From contig CAKMYZ010000004.1 of assembly GCA_929200255.1 (NCBI GenBank), forward strand, positions 124,001 to 188,000: a stretch of DNA of 64,000 nucleotides. Direction: 5' to 3'. Both the position numbers and the translations under genes were made by a program. The stretch is from an uncultured Alphaproteobacteria bacterium (GTDB lineage Bacteria; Pseudomonadota; Alphaproteobacteria; Rhodobacterales; Rhodobacteraceae). Below, in pieces: positions 37,330 through 46,802 of this stretch; within the stretch, counting starts at the first letter, position 1; each line of letters opens with the position of its first letter. The notes beneath the pieces were generated by a model, which saw nothing but the letters and a program-made list of their open reading frames with translations, had not been told where the DNA came from and searched no databases.

Positions 37330-39012
37330 TTGCTTGTTGACGTCCCAATGCGCGGCCGCATACCGGCGATTTTCCTCGAGAATGGAACGCTGTCTGATCA
37401 CGATCTACGAAAGGTCAATGATGCAGCGGCGGCGACCGGTCAGCCGGTGCGCGCAGTGCTAGACCGACTTGGGCTGATTTCGCAGAAGGAATGGGCGCGC
37501 GCCTGTGCTGAACACCTGAATAGCCCATTGGTCACGTTGGATGATATGCCAGCGCGATTGCCAGAAGACCCGCGCTTGTCAGCGGACTACCTGCGCCGCT
37601 CGGCCATTGTTCCACTTGAAATTGCAGCGGACCGCGCCTTCTTTGCCGTCGCCGATCCCTTTGATGACAATGCCATTGCTGCGCTTGAGATGATTTTCGG
37701 CGCGGGGCTGTCTGTGGGCATTGCCACCGACCGCGACATTGAAATGGCGATGACCCGCGATAAAGCTGCGGCGCAGGCTGAGGCGCCCGATGCCAGCGAC
37801 CTGGTCGCACCTGCGGGTGGGCTTGACCTTGATACTGACAAGCTGACAGAGCTCGCGAACAATGCGCCGACTGTCCGTTATTTGGAAACACTGTTTGATG
37901 CCGCAATTGAGATGCGCGCAACGGATATCCATCTTGAGCCTGTACAGGCTGCGACGTCTGCGCGCGTGCGCTTGCGGGTCGATGGTGAGTTGACCGAAGT
38001 ACAAAGCCCTGACCCCGGTATTTACGAAGGTGTCGTGTCCCGCCTCAAGATCCTTGCCGGGATGGACATCAGCGAACGCCGTCTGCCGCAGGATGGCCGT
38101 ATCCGTCAGCGCCTGTCTGGGCGCGAGATCGATATGCGTGTGGCCAGCGCGCCGATGATCCACGGCGAAGCGATTGTGCTGCGCCTGTTGGATAATCTTG
38201 AAGGTCTTTCAAAACTGGAAGACCTGCAATTGCCCGCGCATGTGTCAGAACGGTTGGGCGCCGCAATTGCGCAACCCAATGGTCTGATCCTTGTGACGGG
38301 GCCGACGGGCAGCGGTAAGACAACAACATTGCATGCAGCCATGAACGCGCTGAATGACATCCGGCGCAAGATTGTTACCATTGAAAACCCCGTTGAAATC
38401 CAGAGCCCCGGCTTGCAGCAGATCGAGGTGAATGCCGAATTGGGTTGGACCTTTGCTGCCGCCTTGCGCACCGTGCTGCGTCACGATCCTGATGTCATAA
38501 TGGTGGGCGAAATCCGTGATAGTGAGACAGCTGAACTTGCGGTGCGCGCCGCCATGACCGGCCACCTTGTGTTTTCCACGTTGCACACTAACAGTGCCCA
38601 TGACGCTGCCACCCGGCTGATTGATCTTGGTGTGCCGGAATATCTGATGAAATCAGTGGCTCGTCTTGTCGCGGCACAGCGTCTTGTGCGGCGGGTCTGC
38701 CCGAATTGTGCCGTAGACGCTGACGATCAGGCCCGCACACTACTTACACAGCTGGGTGGGCGCAGGGTTGAGCATACAAACCCCGTCGCATGGAATCTGA
38801 AAAAAGCTGTAGGTTGTGATGCCTGTAACCAGACCGGCTACCGGGGTCGAATAGCCCTGTTTGAGGCAATGGAACCTGAAGAACTTGCCGTTGCGGATAG
38901 CGATGCGCCAACTGGCGTGCGCACGATGGCAACTGAAGGCCTGCGTATGATTGCGGAGGGGCAGACGACTTTGGAAGAAGTGATACGCGTTCTTGGTATG
39001 AAATCCTTCTAA
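37330..39012 (+). CDS. gspE: T2SS assembly ATPase GspE
   Basis: 560 aa. N-terminal GspL-binding domain, then AAA-type secretion ATPase: DIHLEPVQAATSARVRLRVDGEL, Walker A LVTGPTGSGKTTTLHA, Walker B VIMVGEIRDSETAELAVRAA, and the zinc-binding CPNC...CDACNQTGYRGR pair. Powers pseudopilus assembly. The start is a TTG at 37330 with AAAGG 8 bp before it; ATG 37348 (MRGRIPAIFLENG) is an alternative without a good ribosome binding site. First gene of the nine-gene plus operon. Confidence 0.95.
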   Translation: MLVDVPMRGRIPAIFLENGTLSDHDLRKVNDAAAATGQPVRAVLDRLGLISQKEWARACAEHLNSPLVTLDDMPARLPEDPRLSADYLRRSAIVPLEIAADRAFFAVADPFDDNAIAALEMIFGAGLSVGIATDRDIEMAMTRDKAAAQAEAPDASDLVAPAGGLDLDTDKLTELANNAPTVRYLETLFDAAIEMRATDIHLEPVQAATSARVRLRVDGELTEVQSPDPGIYEGVVSRLKILAGMDISERRLPQDGRIRQRLSGREIDMRVASAPMIHGEAIVLRLLDNLEGLSKLEDLQLPAHVSERLGAAIAQPNGLILVTGPTGSGKTTTLHAAMNALNDIRRKIVTIENPVEIQSPGLQQIEVNAELGWTFAAALRTVLRHDPDVIMVGEIRDSETAELAVRAAMTGHLVFSTLHTNSAHDAATRLIDLGVPEYLMKSVARLVAAQRLVRRVCPNCAVDADDQARTLLTQLGGRRVEHTNPVAWNLKKAVGCDACNQTGYRGRIALFEAMEPEELAVADSDAPTGVRTMATEGLRMIAEGQTTLEEVIRVLGMKSF

Positions 39013-39024
39013 AGGCAGGACAAA

Positions 39025-40254
39025 GTGGAGCAGGGGCAGAAGTCATTTACATATGTCGCGCGTGATGCGACGGGGGCAAAGCAGTCTGGTCAGATCTTGG
39101 GTGTTGACCAAAAAGATGCCACGCGTGCCCTGCGCGAACTGGGCCTGTTTCCGGTTAGCCTGACTGCTGGCGGTCACGCCGGGGGGGCAACCACCAAAGG
39201 TTTAGCCCGACGCCGGGCTGATCAGCTTACACCGCGGCAAACCACCGATTTTCTGGTGCGACTTGCCAAACTGTCGGGCCGCCAGATTCAGTCGGAGCGT
39301 GCACTGGCCATTATCGGGGATGGTGGCGAAGACCCGATCTCAAAAACCGCGCTGCGTGTGCGGGACCGGTTGCGCGAGGGCGCGGCCCTGTCAGCGGCTT
39401 TGCAGGAAAAGGCAGGTGTGGATGATCCGGTCACCTTGTCACTGATCAGCGGGGCAGAGGTTTCGGGCGACATGGCAACAGCGCTGTCAACGGCCGCCGA
39501 TATCATGCAGAACAGGCTTGATACCCGCCGCCGGATTGTGACGGGCCTGATGTATCCCGGTATTCTGCTGACGGTCGCGGTGCTGTCTGTCGGCCTTATC
39601 ATGGTTGCGATCATTCCGCAGTTCGTGCCCTTGGTTGAAGACCGGATCGAGCTGGTGCCAACAATGGGCCGTGCTGTTTTTGCTGTGTCCAGCCTGCTTT
39701 CCGCACTTTGGCCGATCATCGCACTTGGGATGATTGGGCTGGGTCTGGCAGTCTATCTAGCGGCGCGGCGCGGATTGCTGGCTGGAATACTGGCCCGGCT
39801 GGGCAATCGCGTACCGATTATTCGCCGCCTTGTGCTGCGCAATCAGATGATGCTGTTGTTACATGTGCTTGGCGCCATGCTCAGCCGTGAAATCACGCTG
39901 AGCGGGGCGTTGCGTGTGGTGTCCAAGTCCGCGCCAGGTGGGCCGGTCCGTACCGGAATGGCCGATGTGACCGAACAGGTCGAAAGCGGCGCGGCCCTTT
40001 CGACGGCACTGCGCACAACAGACCTGCTGCCGCGCGAGTCGATCGAGATGATCCGCATCGGCGAAGAGGCCGGTGATCTGGGTGGCATGATAAGCCGGAC
40101 CTCAGGCGATATGCGGGAAGCCGCTGATCGTGACCTAGAGAGATTTTTGTTACTTTTCCAACCCGCACTTATTGTAGGTGTCGGGTTGATGATCGGAGTA
40201 AGCCTTTATGCCCTGTTTTCAGCTATCGTTTCCGTCAATGCCATCTCGTTCTAG
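39025..40254 (+). CDS. gspF: T2SS inner-membrane platform protein GspF
   Basis: 409 aa with two T2SSF domains and three membrane segments: N-terminal FTYVARDATGAKQSGQI, first helix PGILLTVAVLSVGLIMVAIIP, second copy starting near LRNQMMLLLHVLGAMLS, and a C-terminal helix LFQPALIVGVGLMIGVSLYALF. GTG start with AGGCAGGA upstream. 12 bp after gspE. Confidence 0.93.
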   Translation: MEQGQKSFTYVARDATGAKQSGQILGVDQKDATRALRELGLFPVSLTAGGHAGGATTKGLARRRADQLTPRQTTDFLVRLAKLSGRQIQSERALAIIGDGGEDPISKTALRVRDRLREGAALSAALQEKAGVDDPVTLSLISGAEVSGDMATALSTAADIMQNRLDTRRRIVTGLMYPGILLTVAVLSVGLIMVAIIPQFVPLVEDRIELVPTMGRAVFAVSSLLSALWPIIALGMIGLGLAVYLAARRGLLAGILARLGNRVPIIRRLVLRNQMMLLLHVLGAMLSREITLSGALRVVSKSAPGGPVRTGMADVTEQVESGAALSTALRTTDLLPRESIEMIRIGEEAGDLGGMISRTSGDMREAADRDLERFLLLFQPALIVGVGLMIGVSLYALFSAIVSVNAISF

Positions 40255-40675
40255 AAGACGGCCCGCGCGCCGCAGGCCAGCAGAGGCGGGTTTCTCATTG
40301 GTCGAGATGCTGGTTGTCGTCGCCATTGTCGGCCTGTTGATCGGGCTGGTGGGCACCGGTGCGATCCGGCAACTCCAATCTTCGCGGGTCAGTGCCGCTG
40401 AGGCGCAGATTTCACAATTGCGCAGCGCATTGGACATTTTTCTGATCGAAACGGGACGCTATCCAACCCAGGACGAAGGGCTAACCGCGCTGATTGCGAA
40501 CCCGACCAATGTACCCGGCTGGGCGGGCCCCTACCTGCGTGATGGCAACCTGCCCACTGATCCATGGGGCGGTGCCTACATCTATATGCTCGAGCAGGGT
40601 CAGGTCCGAGTGCGGTCGCTTGGCGCGGACCAGAGGGCCGGCGGTACTGGCGTTGATGCCGATGTGGAAGGTTAG
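40238..40675 (+). CDS. gspG: T2SS major pseudopilin GspG
   Basis: 145 aa. Basic leader, then prepilin peptidase site AEAG-FSLVEMLVVVAIVGLLIG with Glu at +5, a conserved ETGRYPTQDEGLTALIANP region and the calcium-site region TDPWGGAYIYM...SLGADQRAGGTGVDADV. I chose ATG 40238 rather than 40208; both overlap the end of gspF. Confidence 0.93.
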   Translation: MPSRSRRRPARRRPAEAGFSLVEMLVVVAIVGLLIGLVGTGAIRQLQSSRVSAAEAQISQLRSALDIFLIETGRYPTQDEGLTALIANPTNVPGWAGPYLRDGNLPTDPWGGAYIYMLEQGQVRVRSLGADQRAGGTGVDADVEG

Positions 40676-41090
40676 ACGCCCGACACGAGACCGCAGCGCG
40701 CAGGGTTTTGCTGCGGTAGAGATGCTGGTCACAGTTGCCATTGTGGTGCTGATCGGCACGATCTCAATCTTTGCGCTGGGCCGTACTGACAAGGCACAGT
40801 TGGAAAACGATGTGGCGTCTATCGCGCTGATGTTTCAACAGGCCCGTTTACAAGCCGCTGAAACAGGTCGCCCGGTCGAGGTGATTTATTCGCAACCAGA
40901 CATGAGCATATCAACACCGCTTGAGATCCATGTTTTTGGGCGCGGTGTGACCAGCCCGACAGAGTCGGCGACAATCATCATCCGCCCCTCAGGCGAAAGC
41001 GAAGGTCTGGAACTGGAACTTGTGTCTGGTGATCTGAACCGCACCGTTGGGGTTGACTGGCTCACCGGGCAAGTGAGGGTGTCACCATGA
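40662..41090 (+). CDS. gspH: T2SS minor pseudopilin GspH
   Basis: 142 aa. Prepilin site SAQG-FAAVEMLVTVAIVVLIG with Glu +5, then a beta-rich GspH domain (RLQAAETGRPVEVIYSQPD). Start at ATG 40662 (or 40656), inside the end of gspG; the much longer ORF-track start lies in gspG. Overlaps gspI by ATGA. Confidence 0.85.
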   Translation: MWKVRRPTRDRSAQGFAAVEMLVTVAIVVLIGTISIFALGRTDKAQLENDVASIALMFQQARLQAAETGRPVEVIYSQPDMSISTPLEIHVFGRGVTSPTESATIIIRPSGESEGLELELVSGDLNRTVGVDWLTGQVRVSP

Positions 41091-41485
41091 GGCGTCGCCG
41101 CGCATCGCGAGGCTTTACCCTCGTGGAAACGCTGGTGTCGCTCGCCATTGCGACGATGGCAGTGGCGGGTTTCTATCAGGCGCTGTCGCAAGGCCTGTTC
41201 ATGGAGCGTCGCGCCGGCACGCAGGCAGAACAGATGCTGGTGGCCACGCAGGTGCTGGACCGTGTCGGCATCGACCTGCCTTTGCGCATCGGTTTGCAAG
41301 ACAGCGGCACGATGCAAGGATTGGAATGGTCATTGGCTGTCACTGACCGTGGCACTGCCGATATGGCGTTAGGCCCGGTCCAGCCCGGAGAGCTGCTGTT
41401 TATATATGTCACTGTCGGTTCGACGCGCGCCGATGGCAGCCCGTTGGTGCTGCGTGGTATTCGGTATCGGCAGACGCCGCTATGA
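41087..41485 (+). CDS. gspI: T2SS minor pseudopilin GspI
   Basis: 132 aa. Very short leader MRRRRASRG then FTLVETLVSLAIATMAVAGFY, the GspI-type prepilin N-terminus, and the LEWSLAVTD strand. GspI primes the pseudopilus tip with GspJ and GspK. ATGA overlaps with both gspH and gspJ. Confidence 0.83.
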   Translation: MRRRRASRGFTLVETLVSLAIATMAVAGFYQALSQGLFMERRAGTQAEQMLVATQVLDRVGIDLPLRIGLQDSGTMQGLEWSLAVTDRGTADMALGPVQPGELLFIYVTVGSTRADGSPLVLRGIRYRQTPL

Positions 41486-42153
41486 TATCGCGCAGAAAAT
41501 ATCGCCGCCGTCAGGCCCAACGCGGCTTTGTGCTGGCTGAGGCGCTGGTTGCCTTGACGGTTGCGGCCCTGACCCTTGCGTTGATGACAAGTGCGACCTG
41601 GGGCCTGCGTCAAACGGCCATGCAGCCTAGCCGGTTGCAGCAAGAGGCCACTGATTGGCTTACTGCGCGCCGTGTCTTGCAGGCCTGGGCCGGGTCGGCG
41701 ACGACGGATGGCATCGAAGAGGTGGCCGGGCGGTTTGTCGGCTCGCCAACCCGGATGCGGCTGGTGGTTGATGATGGCACGATCCGGACGGACCGCCCGG
41801 TGATGATCAGCCTTGATATTGCACGGGGCGAAGATGGATTTTATCGCCTTGATGCATCGCGCCACTTTGACATACGCGATGTGCGGCTGGTGGATGAAAC
41901 TGCCCGCCCCAGCACCGTGATCATCACGGATGCGCCTTTGCGGCTTGTTTACTTCTTTGCGTCGCGTAACAGCCTTAATGGCGGTGACTGGACGTATGAG
42001 CCGCAGCCAGAACAAGGCTTGCCCTCTGCCGTCGCGTTGGAGCGCGGTGCGGAACGTATGATCGTGGCCAGGATGCCTGCGACACACAGTGCGTCTTGCG
42101 TGGCGCGCACTGGAATTGTCGGGTTGGAGAATAACGCGTGCGCATTGCGATGA
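41482..42153 (+). CDS. gspJ: T2SS minor pseudopilin GspJ
   Basis: 223 aa. Basic leader ISRRKYRRRQAQRG then FVLAEALVALTVAALTLALM with Glu at +5, followed by a beta-rich domain. Assignment as GspJ is from length and position between gspI and gspK. ATGA overlaps both sides. Confidence 0.8.
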   Translation: MISRRKYRRRQAQRGFVLAEALVALTVAALTLALMTSATWGLRQTAMQPSRLQQEATDWLTARRVLQAWAGSATTDGIEEVAGRFVGSPTRMRLVVDDGTIRTDRPVMISLDIARGEDGFYRLDASRHFDIRDVRLVDETARPSTVIITDAPLRLVYFFASRNSLNGGDWTYEPQPEQGLPSAVALERGAERMIVARMPATHSASCVARTGIVGLENNACALR

Positions 42154-42989
42154 CCCTCCCCACCAGAGGTCGCTTTCGCGGGTTTATCTTGCTGACTGTC
42201 CTTTGGATGTCGCTGGGAATGCTGCTGGCCGCGGCAAGTTATCTGGCGACGCAGCGCCAGACGGCCCTGTCAACGCGGGCCGAGGTGGAAACCGGGCGCG
42301 CGGTTGAACTGGCCCGAAGCGGGCTGAACGTCGCGCTGGCTGATCTGGGTCGCTATGAAGCCGATCAGCCACGCAGCGCGCGTGACGGCTCTGCCGTGAC
42401 GATCACAATGGCAGAAGGGCAGGTGACCTACCGGATATATGATGAGGGCGGCAAGCTCGATATCAATCAGGCGCCGGTGCAACTTCTGGGGCCAACGTTG
42501 CAGCAACTTGGCGACGGACAAGGCATTGATGCATTCGACGCTGTGACGATCGCACGGGCCATTATCACACAACGCGGCGAAGACGGTGCCCGCGGCAGTT
42601 TCCGTTCAATCGCGCTGTTGCTGTCTGAGCTTGGTTTCCCGCAAGAGGCCAGTATTGATGCCCGCCGTATTTTGACAACGTATAACGTTGACGAACAGAT
42701 CAACCCAGTCACGGCCCCGCCTGAACTGCTGGCCGCAATACCGGGGCTAGGGCCAAGCGATGTAAGCACCATCGTTGAGCGGCGCAGTCAGGGGCTTTCT
42801 ATGCCGCGGTTGGGGAGTGCGTCTGTCTGGCTTGGGGGGACAGAGGGCCCGGTCTATACCGTGCAGGCCGAAGGCGTTTTGACCAGCGGCGTGCGTGCGC
42901 AGATTATCGCGACAGTGGCTATTCAGGGCCTTAGCTTTCGGGGTGGTCGCACCGAATACGATTTCCTGGGCATGGAAATCCTCAGGTGA
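42150..42989 (+). CDS. gspK: T2SS minor pseudopilin GspK
   Basis: 279 aa. Leader and hydrophobic helix RG-FILLTVLWMSLGMLLAAASYLA without Glu at +5, as is normal for GspK, which caps the pseudopilus. The GspK domain shows YDEGGKLDINQAPVQLL and two helix-hairpin-helix-like segments, e.g. LLAAIPGLGPSDVSTIVERR. Start ATG 42150 overlaps the gspJ stop (ATGA); the GTG 12 bp upstream is less likely. Confidence 0.9.
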   Translation: MTLPTRGRFRGFILLTVLWMSLGMLLAAASYLATQRQTALSTRAEVETGRAVELARSGLNVALADLGRYEADQPRSARDGSAVTITMAEGQVTYRIYDEGGKLDINQAPVQLLGPTLQQLGDGQGIDAFDAVTIARAIITQRGEDGARGSFRSIALLLSELGFPQEASIDARRILTTYNVDEQINPVTAPPELLAAIPGLGPSDVSTIVERRSQGLSMPRLGSASVWLGGTEGPVYTVQAEGVLTSGVRAQIIATVAIQGLSFRGGRTEYDFLGMEILR

Positions 42990-43636
42990 GTAGCGCGCTG
43001 ATCACGGGCGGTTTGTCTTTGCTGGTCTTGTGCATTGCACTGTTTCTGGGGCCGCTGCCATTTGTTGTGCGGGGGTATCTGAGGGCCGGTTTCGGACCCA
43101 CAACAGCACGGCGTTGGACGCGGCCAACAACTCTTGGTTTTGGCATTGGCCTGATCTCAGCAGTGGTGGCGATCACCATGATTGATGCCAGATTTGCGCT
43201 GGGCGCGGCGCTGCTTTGTCTGTTGTTTGTTTTGGCGAGCATTGATTGGCAGTGGCGGTGGTTACCTATCGAATGGACGCTGGGCGTCATCGCGCTGGGG
43301 GTTATTTTCGGCTTTCAGTCAGGTCATCCGCTTCAGGTGCTGGTGCAAATGGTGGTCCCTGCGCTGGCTTTGTTGATTATGCGACAAACCGTGCTTTGGG
43401 TCGTAAAAAAAGAGGCGATGGGCCTTGGTGACATTTGGCTGGTGCTCGGATTGGGGGCCTTCCTCACAATGTCGCAGAGCTTTTTCCTCATTGGGTTTTC
43501 GGCGCTATCCGGATTGGGCGAAGTGGCACTCCGTCGCGTTTGGAGCGGCGCGTCGACGCAAAACAAAGTCGTGTCATACGGGACACACCTGTGTATCATT
43601 TTCGTCATTATCCGCAATTTCCCAACATTCTGGTAA
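42986..43636 (+). CDS. gspO: Prepilin peptidase (A24 family, no N-methyltransferase domain)
   Basis: 216 aa, about seven membrane helices. Aspartyl protease motifs: first Asp in LASIDWQWRWLPIEWTL and the GxGD-type MGLGDIWLVLGLGAF. The N-terminal cysteine/methyltransferase domain of full-length GspO/PilD is absent, so it is a peptidase-only form. GTG start overlapping the gspK stop. It would process GspG-K encoded just upstream. Confidence 0.88.
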   Translation: MSSALITGGLSLLVLCIALFLGPLPFVVRGYLRAGFGPTTARRWTRPTTLGFGIGLISAVVAITMIDARFALGAALLCLLFVLASIDWQWRWLPIEWTLGVIALGVIFGFQSGHPLQVLVQMVVPALALLIMRQTVLWVVKKEAMGLGDIWLVLGLGAFLTMSQSFFLIGFSALSGLGEVALRRVWSGASTQNKVVSYGTHLCIIFVIIRNFPTFW

Positions 43637-43703
43637 GTCAGCACTGCTAAGGTGAACGGAGTATAACCATGCGCACCCGGGCAAAAGATCAGGGGCGCTG
43701 CTG

Positions 43704-46127
43704 ATGAGGCAGAGTATGAAAAAGTTTATGGCAATCACGGCTGCGGCTGTGATCCTGTCGGCTTGTGAGAATCTTCCACAAGTGGATAGGACAGAAGGTA
43801 ATACTGACCTGCGCGGATGGCAGCTGGCCAATATTTTTGGAAACAACAGCGATTCTGCGGGATCAAATCGTCAGCAGGGGCGCGTGACAGGTGGTCAGAA
43901 TGTGCGTGCCGGGCAGGGCACGATCTTTCCGGGCCGTCAGCCGCTTCTGGTGGACAGTGACTTTGTCAATGAAAACGGCGAACGGACCGTTTCGCTAAAC
44001 CTCGTTGGTGTTGATATCGAATCTGCCGCCGCTGCCATTTTGGGTGAGCTGTTGCAGATCAACTATGTGATTGATCCCGGCGTGCAGGGGACGGTGAATA
44101 TCAGGTCATCTCAGCCTGTGACCCGGACCACTGCGATTGAGGTGTTCGAACTTGCGTTGAAGCAGAACAATGCGGTGCTTGTGCGTCGCGGGGATATCTT
44201 TGCCATCGCGCCCTTGTCGGCTGACTTGTCGATTTCACCCTCCACGGCACGCGATGTTCTGCCGGGCTACACGCTGCGTGTTATTCCACTGCGCAATATT
44301 GGCGCGCAGGAGATGGCCGCGATTTTGCAACCCTTTGCAGGTGACGGTATTGTCGGCATTGATGCGCAACGTAACATTCTGGTTCTCGCCGGTACGTCTG
44401 TCGATCAGCAATCCTGGCAGGAAACCATTCAGAGCTTTGACGTCGACTGGCTTGCCAACCGTTCGGTCGGTATCTTCCCGATCAATGGTCGGTCGGCCCA
44501 GTCGATCGTGAACGGGCTTGAGCGTGTTGTCGAAACGGATGAAGCCTTTGAGCCGATTGCTGTCTTTGAGGTGATCCCGGAAAACAACTCGATCCTTGCT
44601 GTGGCCAAGACGCCGCGTGCGCTAGAGAATGTTGCCGTCTGGATCAGCCGTTTGACGCAGGACGGCGCAAACGACGCGCAAGTGTATTCATATGACATGA
44701 AATATGCCCGTGCGGCTGATATCGCGCCAACCTTGTCGCAGATCCTTGGTATTTCGGTTGAAACAACAACCGAAGACGCAGAGGTCATTGAGGCAAGTGC
44801 GGATTTCTTCACACCGCAGGGGACGCTGAACGCGACACGTGTCGTGGCCAGCGAAGCAACAAATACGCTTTTGATCCACTCAACACCTGATGAGTACAAC
44901 CGTATCCTTGGCATTCTGCATCGCCTGGACGTGCCACAGAGGCAGGTACTGGTCGAGGCCACGATTGTCGAAGTTTCGCTGAACAATGACCTACGCTACG
45001 GTGTGCAGTACTTCCTCGAAGATGGTGGTGGTCGTCTGGGCCTGACCCAGGGTGAGACAATCAACGTTTCGCCAACCCTGCCAGGGTTCAGTTTCACAAT
45101 GGGTGGCAACCCTGCCAACGCTGTGATTGACGCCTTGGACACGGTGACCCGGATCAATGTGATCTCGTCGCCTAACCTGATGATCCTGAACAATGAATCT
45201 GCCCGTCTGGTGGTGGGTGATCAGGTGCCAACATCCGTGCGCACTGCGCAGGATGGCACGACAGCCGATGATGTCTTTGTGAACACGGTCGAATATCGCG
45301 ACACTGGTGTGATCTTTGAAGTGACACCACGCATCAACTCATCAGGTTCCGTCATCCTGAACATCGGCCAAGAGGTGAGCCTTGTGGGTGAAACCGATCC
45401 CGCCACAGGCAACCCGATTATTTCGCAGCGTGTCATCAACAGCTCAGTCTCTGTCGACAGCGGTGAGACGATTGTGCTGGGTGGTTTGTTCTCTGACAGC
45501 CGGACCTCCAGCAATGGCGGCATCCCGATCCTGAAGGATCTGCCCGTTGCAGGTCACCTGTTTGGCAATTCGACCGATGGTCGCGCACAGACCGAGCTTT
45601 TGGTACTGATCACGCCACGGATCGTGAACAATGCCATGGACGCCCGCCGTGTGACACAGCAGTTGCGCTCTCGTGTGCAGTCGTTGCAGTCCGCTGGCCC
45701 GTCATTGAGCACGAATGTGAATGTGCCATCAATGCGCAGCACGAACTCGGGCCTGATCATGGACGCAAGTGAGGCCAATCGTGCTGCGATTGCCGAGGCG
45801 ACGCGTGCCGCGATGGCAGCTCCGGCAGCGGTCGAAGCGCCAGCGGCGATTGCAGTGCCCGCGCCGGTTGCGGTGACGCCAGCTGCTGCCAGCCAAATGC
45901 CTGCGGGTCGCCATATCGCTGTCTTGGGGTCGTTCAGTTCGGCTGACAATGCCCAGAGCCATTGGGCCAATCTGGTCAGCGCAAACGCAGCGGTCCTTGG
46001 TCAGATGACCCCAAGTTTCCGTCAGGCTGGTGGTTTGACGATGGTGACTGTGGGGCCCATGTCGCGCGACGCGGCCAGCCAGATCTGCATTGATGTGAAG
46101 ACAGATTGCTTTACGGCGACGCAGTAG
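43704..46127 (+). CDS. gspD: T2SS secretin GspD, lipoprotein with C-terminal SPOR-like domain
   Basis: 807 aa. Signal peptide ends in lipobox LSAC-E, so the secretin is itself lipidated. N0/N1/N2 repeats follow (RTVSLNLVGVDIESAAAAIL, YTLRVIPLRNIGAQEMAAIL), then the secretin core (VLVEATIVEVSLNNDLRYGVQ, VNTVEYRDTGVIFEVTPRI, ETIVLGGLFSDSRTS, TELLVLITPRIV). After an Ala/Pro-rich linker, residues about 735-807 (GRHIAVLGSFSSADNAQSHW, GLTMVTVGPMSRDAASQIC) resemble a SPOR peptidoglycan-binding domain. An alternative start at ATG 43716 has a better GAGG ribosome binding site. Last gene of the operon. Confidence 0.94.
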   Translation: MRQSMKKFMAITAAAVILSACENLPQVDRTEGNTDLRGWQLANIFGNNSDSAGSNRQQGRVTGGQNVRAGQGTIFPGRQPLLVDSDFVNENGERTVSLNLVGVDIESAAAAILGELLQINYVIDPGVQGTVNIRSSQPVTRTTAIEVFELALKQNNAVLVRRGDIFAIAPLSADLSISPSTARDVLPGYTLRVIPLRNIGAQEMAAILQPFAGDGIVGIDAQRNILVLAGTSVDQQSWQETIQSFDVDWLANRSVGIFPINGRSAQSIVNGLERVVETDEAFEPIAVFEVIPENNSILAVAKTPRALENVAVWISRLTQDGANDAQVYSYDMKYARAADIAPTLSQILGISVETTTEDAEVIEASADFFTPQGTLNATRVVASEATNTLLIHSTPDEYNRILGILHRLDVPQRQVLVEATIVEVSLNNDLRYGVQYFLEDGGGRLGLTQGETINVSPTLPGFSFTMGGNPANAVIDALDTVTRINVISSPNLMILNNESARLVVGDQVPTSVRTAQDGTTADDVFVNTVEYRDTGVIFEVTPRINSSGSVILNIGQEVSLVGETDPATGNPIISQRVINSSVSVDSGETIVLGGLFSDSRTSSNGGIPILKDLPVAGHLFGNSTDGRAQTELLVLITPRIVNNAMDARRVTQQLRSRVQSLQSAGPSLSTNVNVPSMRSTNSGLIMDASEANRAAIAEATRAAMAAPAAVEAPAAIAVPAPVAVTPAAASQMPAGRHIAVLGSFSSADNAQSHWANLVSANAAVLGQMTPSFRQAGGLTMVTVGPMSRDAASQICIDVKTDCFTATQ

Positions 46128-46145
46128 TATCGATCATGAGACATG

Positions 46146-46181
46146 AAAGGGCCCGCGCTGATAACTCAGCGGGGGCCCTTT
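46146..46181 (+). terminator. Terminator after gspD
   Basis: AAAGGGCCCgCGCTGA-TAAC-TCAGCGggGGGCCCTTT: long GC-rich stem ending in TTT, 18 bp after the gspD stop. Confidence 0.75.
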
Positions 46182-46305
46182 GTGCCTTCGGGCATCAATC
46201 ACGTAATCTTTTACCACTGGGGGTGGACCACCAGGTCCGTTGCATTACATTGCGCCACGACTGGGGCGAACGGTCAAGATAACTGGATCGAAGAGGAAAA
46301 CGATC

Positions 46306-46749
46306 ATGAACAAGTTTACAATCGCAGCAGCCCTTGCTGTCCTTTCAGCGCCCGCTTTTGCCGACGGCCATGCTTCGACCCAAGGCGATGCAGCCGCAGG
46401 CGAACAGCAATTCAAACGCCAGTGTGTTGCATGCCACGTCGTGGCCGATGCATCGGGCGAAGTCCTTGCTGGTCGCAATGCGCGCACTGGTCCGAACCTG
46501 TTTGGCCTCGCTGGGCGCCAGCTGGGGGCAATTGAAGGGTATCGTTACGGTGATGCTATCGCTGATCTGGGCGAAACCGGTGCGGTGTGGACCGAAGAAT
46601 CCTTTGTTGCTTATGTTCAGGATCCAACGGGCTGGCTGCGCGACGCGCTGGATGATCGCCGCGCACGCGGCAAGATGGCCTATCAGGTTCGTCAGGAGGA
46701 TCAGGCCTATGACCTGTATGCCTACCTTGCGACCTTTGCTGCTGAGTAA
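46306..46749 (+). CDS. Periplasmic c-type cytochrome, cytochrome c2/c550-like
   Basis: 147 aa with signal peptide MNKFTIAAALAVLSAPAFA, haem motif CVACH near residue 45, conserved RTGPNLFGLAGRQLG, and the likely axial Met in RGKMAYQVRQ. Such cytochromes carry electrons between the bc1 complex (petABC in this window) and terminal oxidases. ATG 46306 has AGAGGA upstream; the ORF-track start adds 22 non-signal residues. Monocistronic between two terminators. Confidence 0.9.
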   Translation: MNKFTIAAALAVLSAPAFADGHASTQGDAAAGEQQFKRQCVACHVVADASGEVLAGRNARTGPNLFGLAGRQLGAIEGYRYGDAIADLGETGAVWTEESFVAYVQDPTGWLRDALDDRRARGKMAYQVRQEDQAYDLYAYLATFAAE

Positions 46750-46771
46750 GCCGCGATGGCTGACAATTTGG

Positions 46772-46802
46772 GGCCGTCAGAGGAAACTCTGACGGCCTTT
46801 TT
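46772..46802 (+). terminator. Rho-independent terminator after cytochrome c gene
   Basis: GGCCGTCAGAG-GAAA-CTCTGACGGCC-TTTTT: perfect 11-bp stem, GNRA-type tetraloop and T-run, 22 bp after the stop. Confidence 0.95.
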
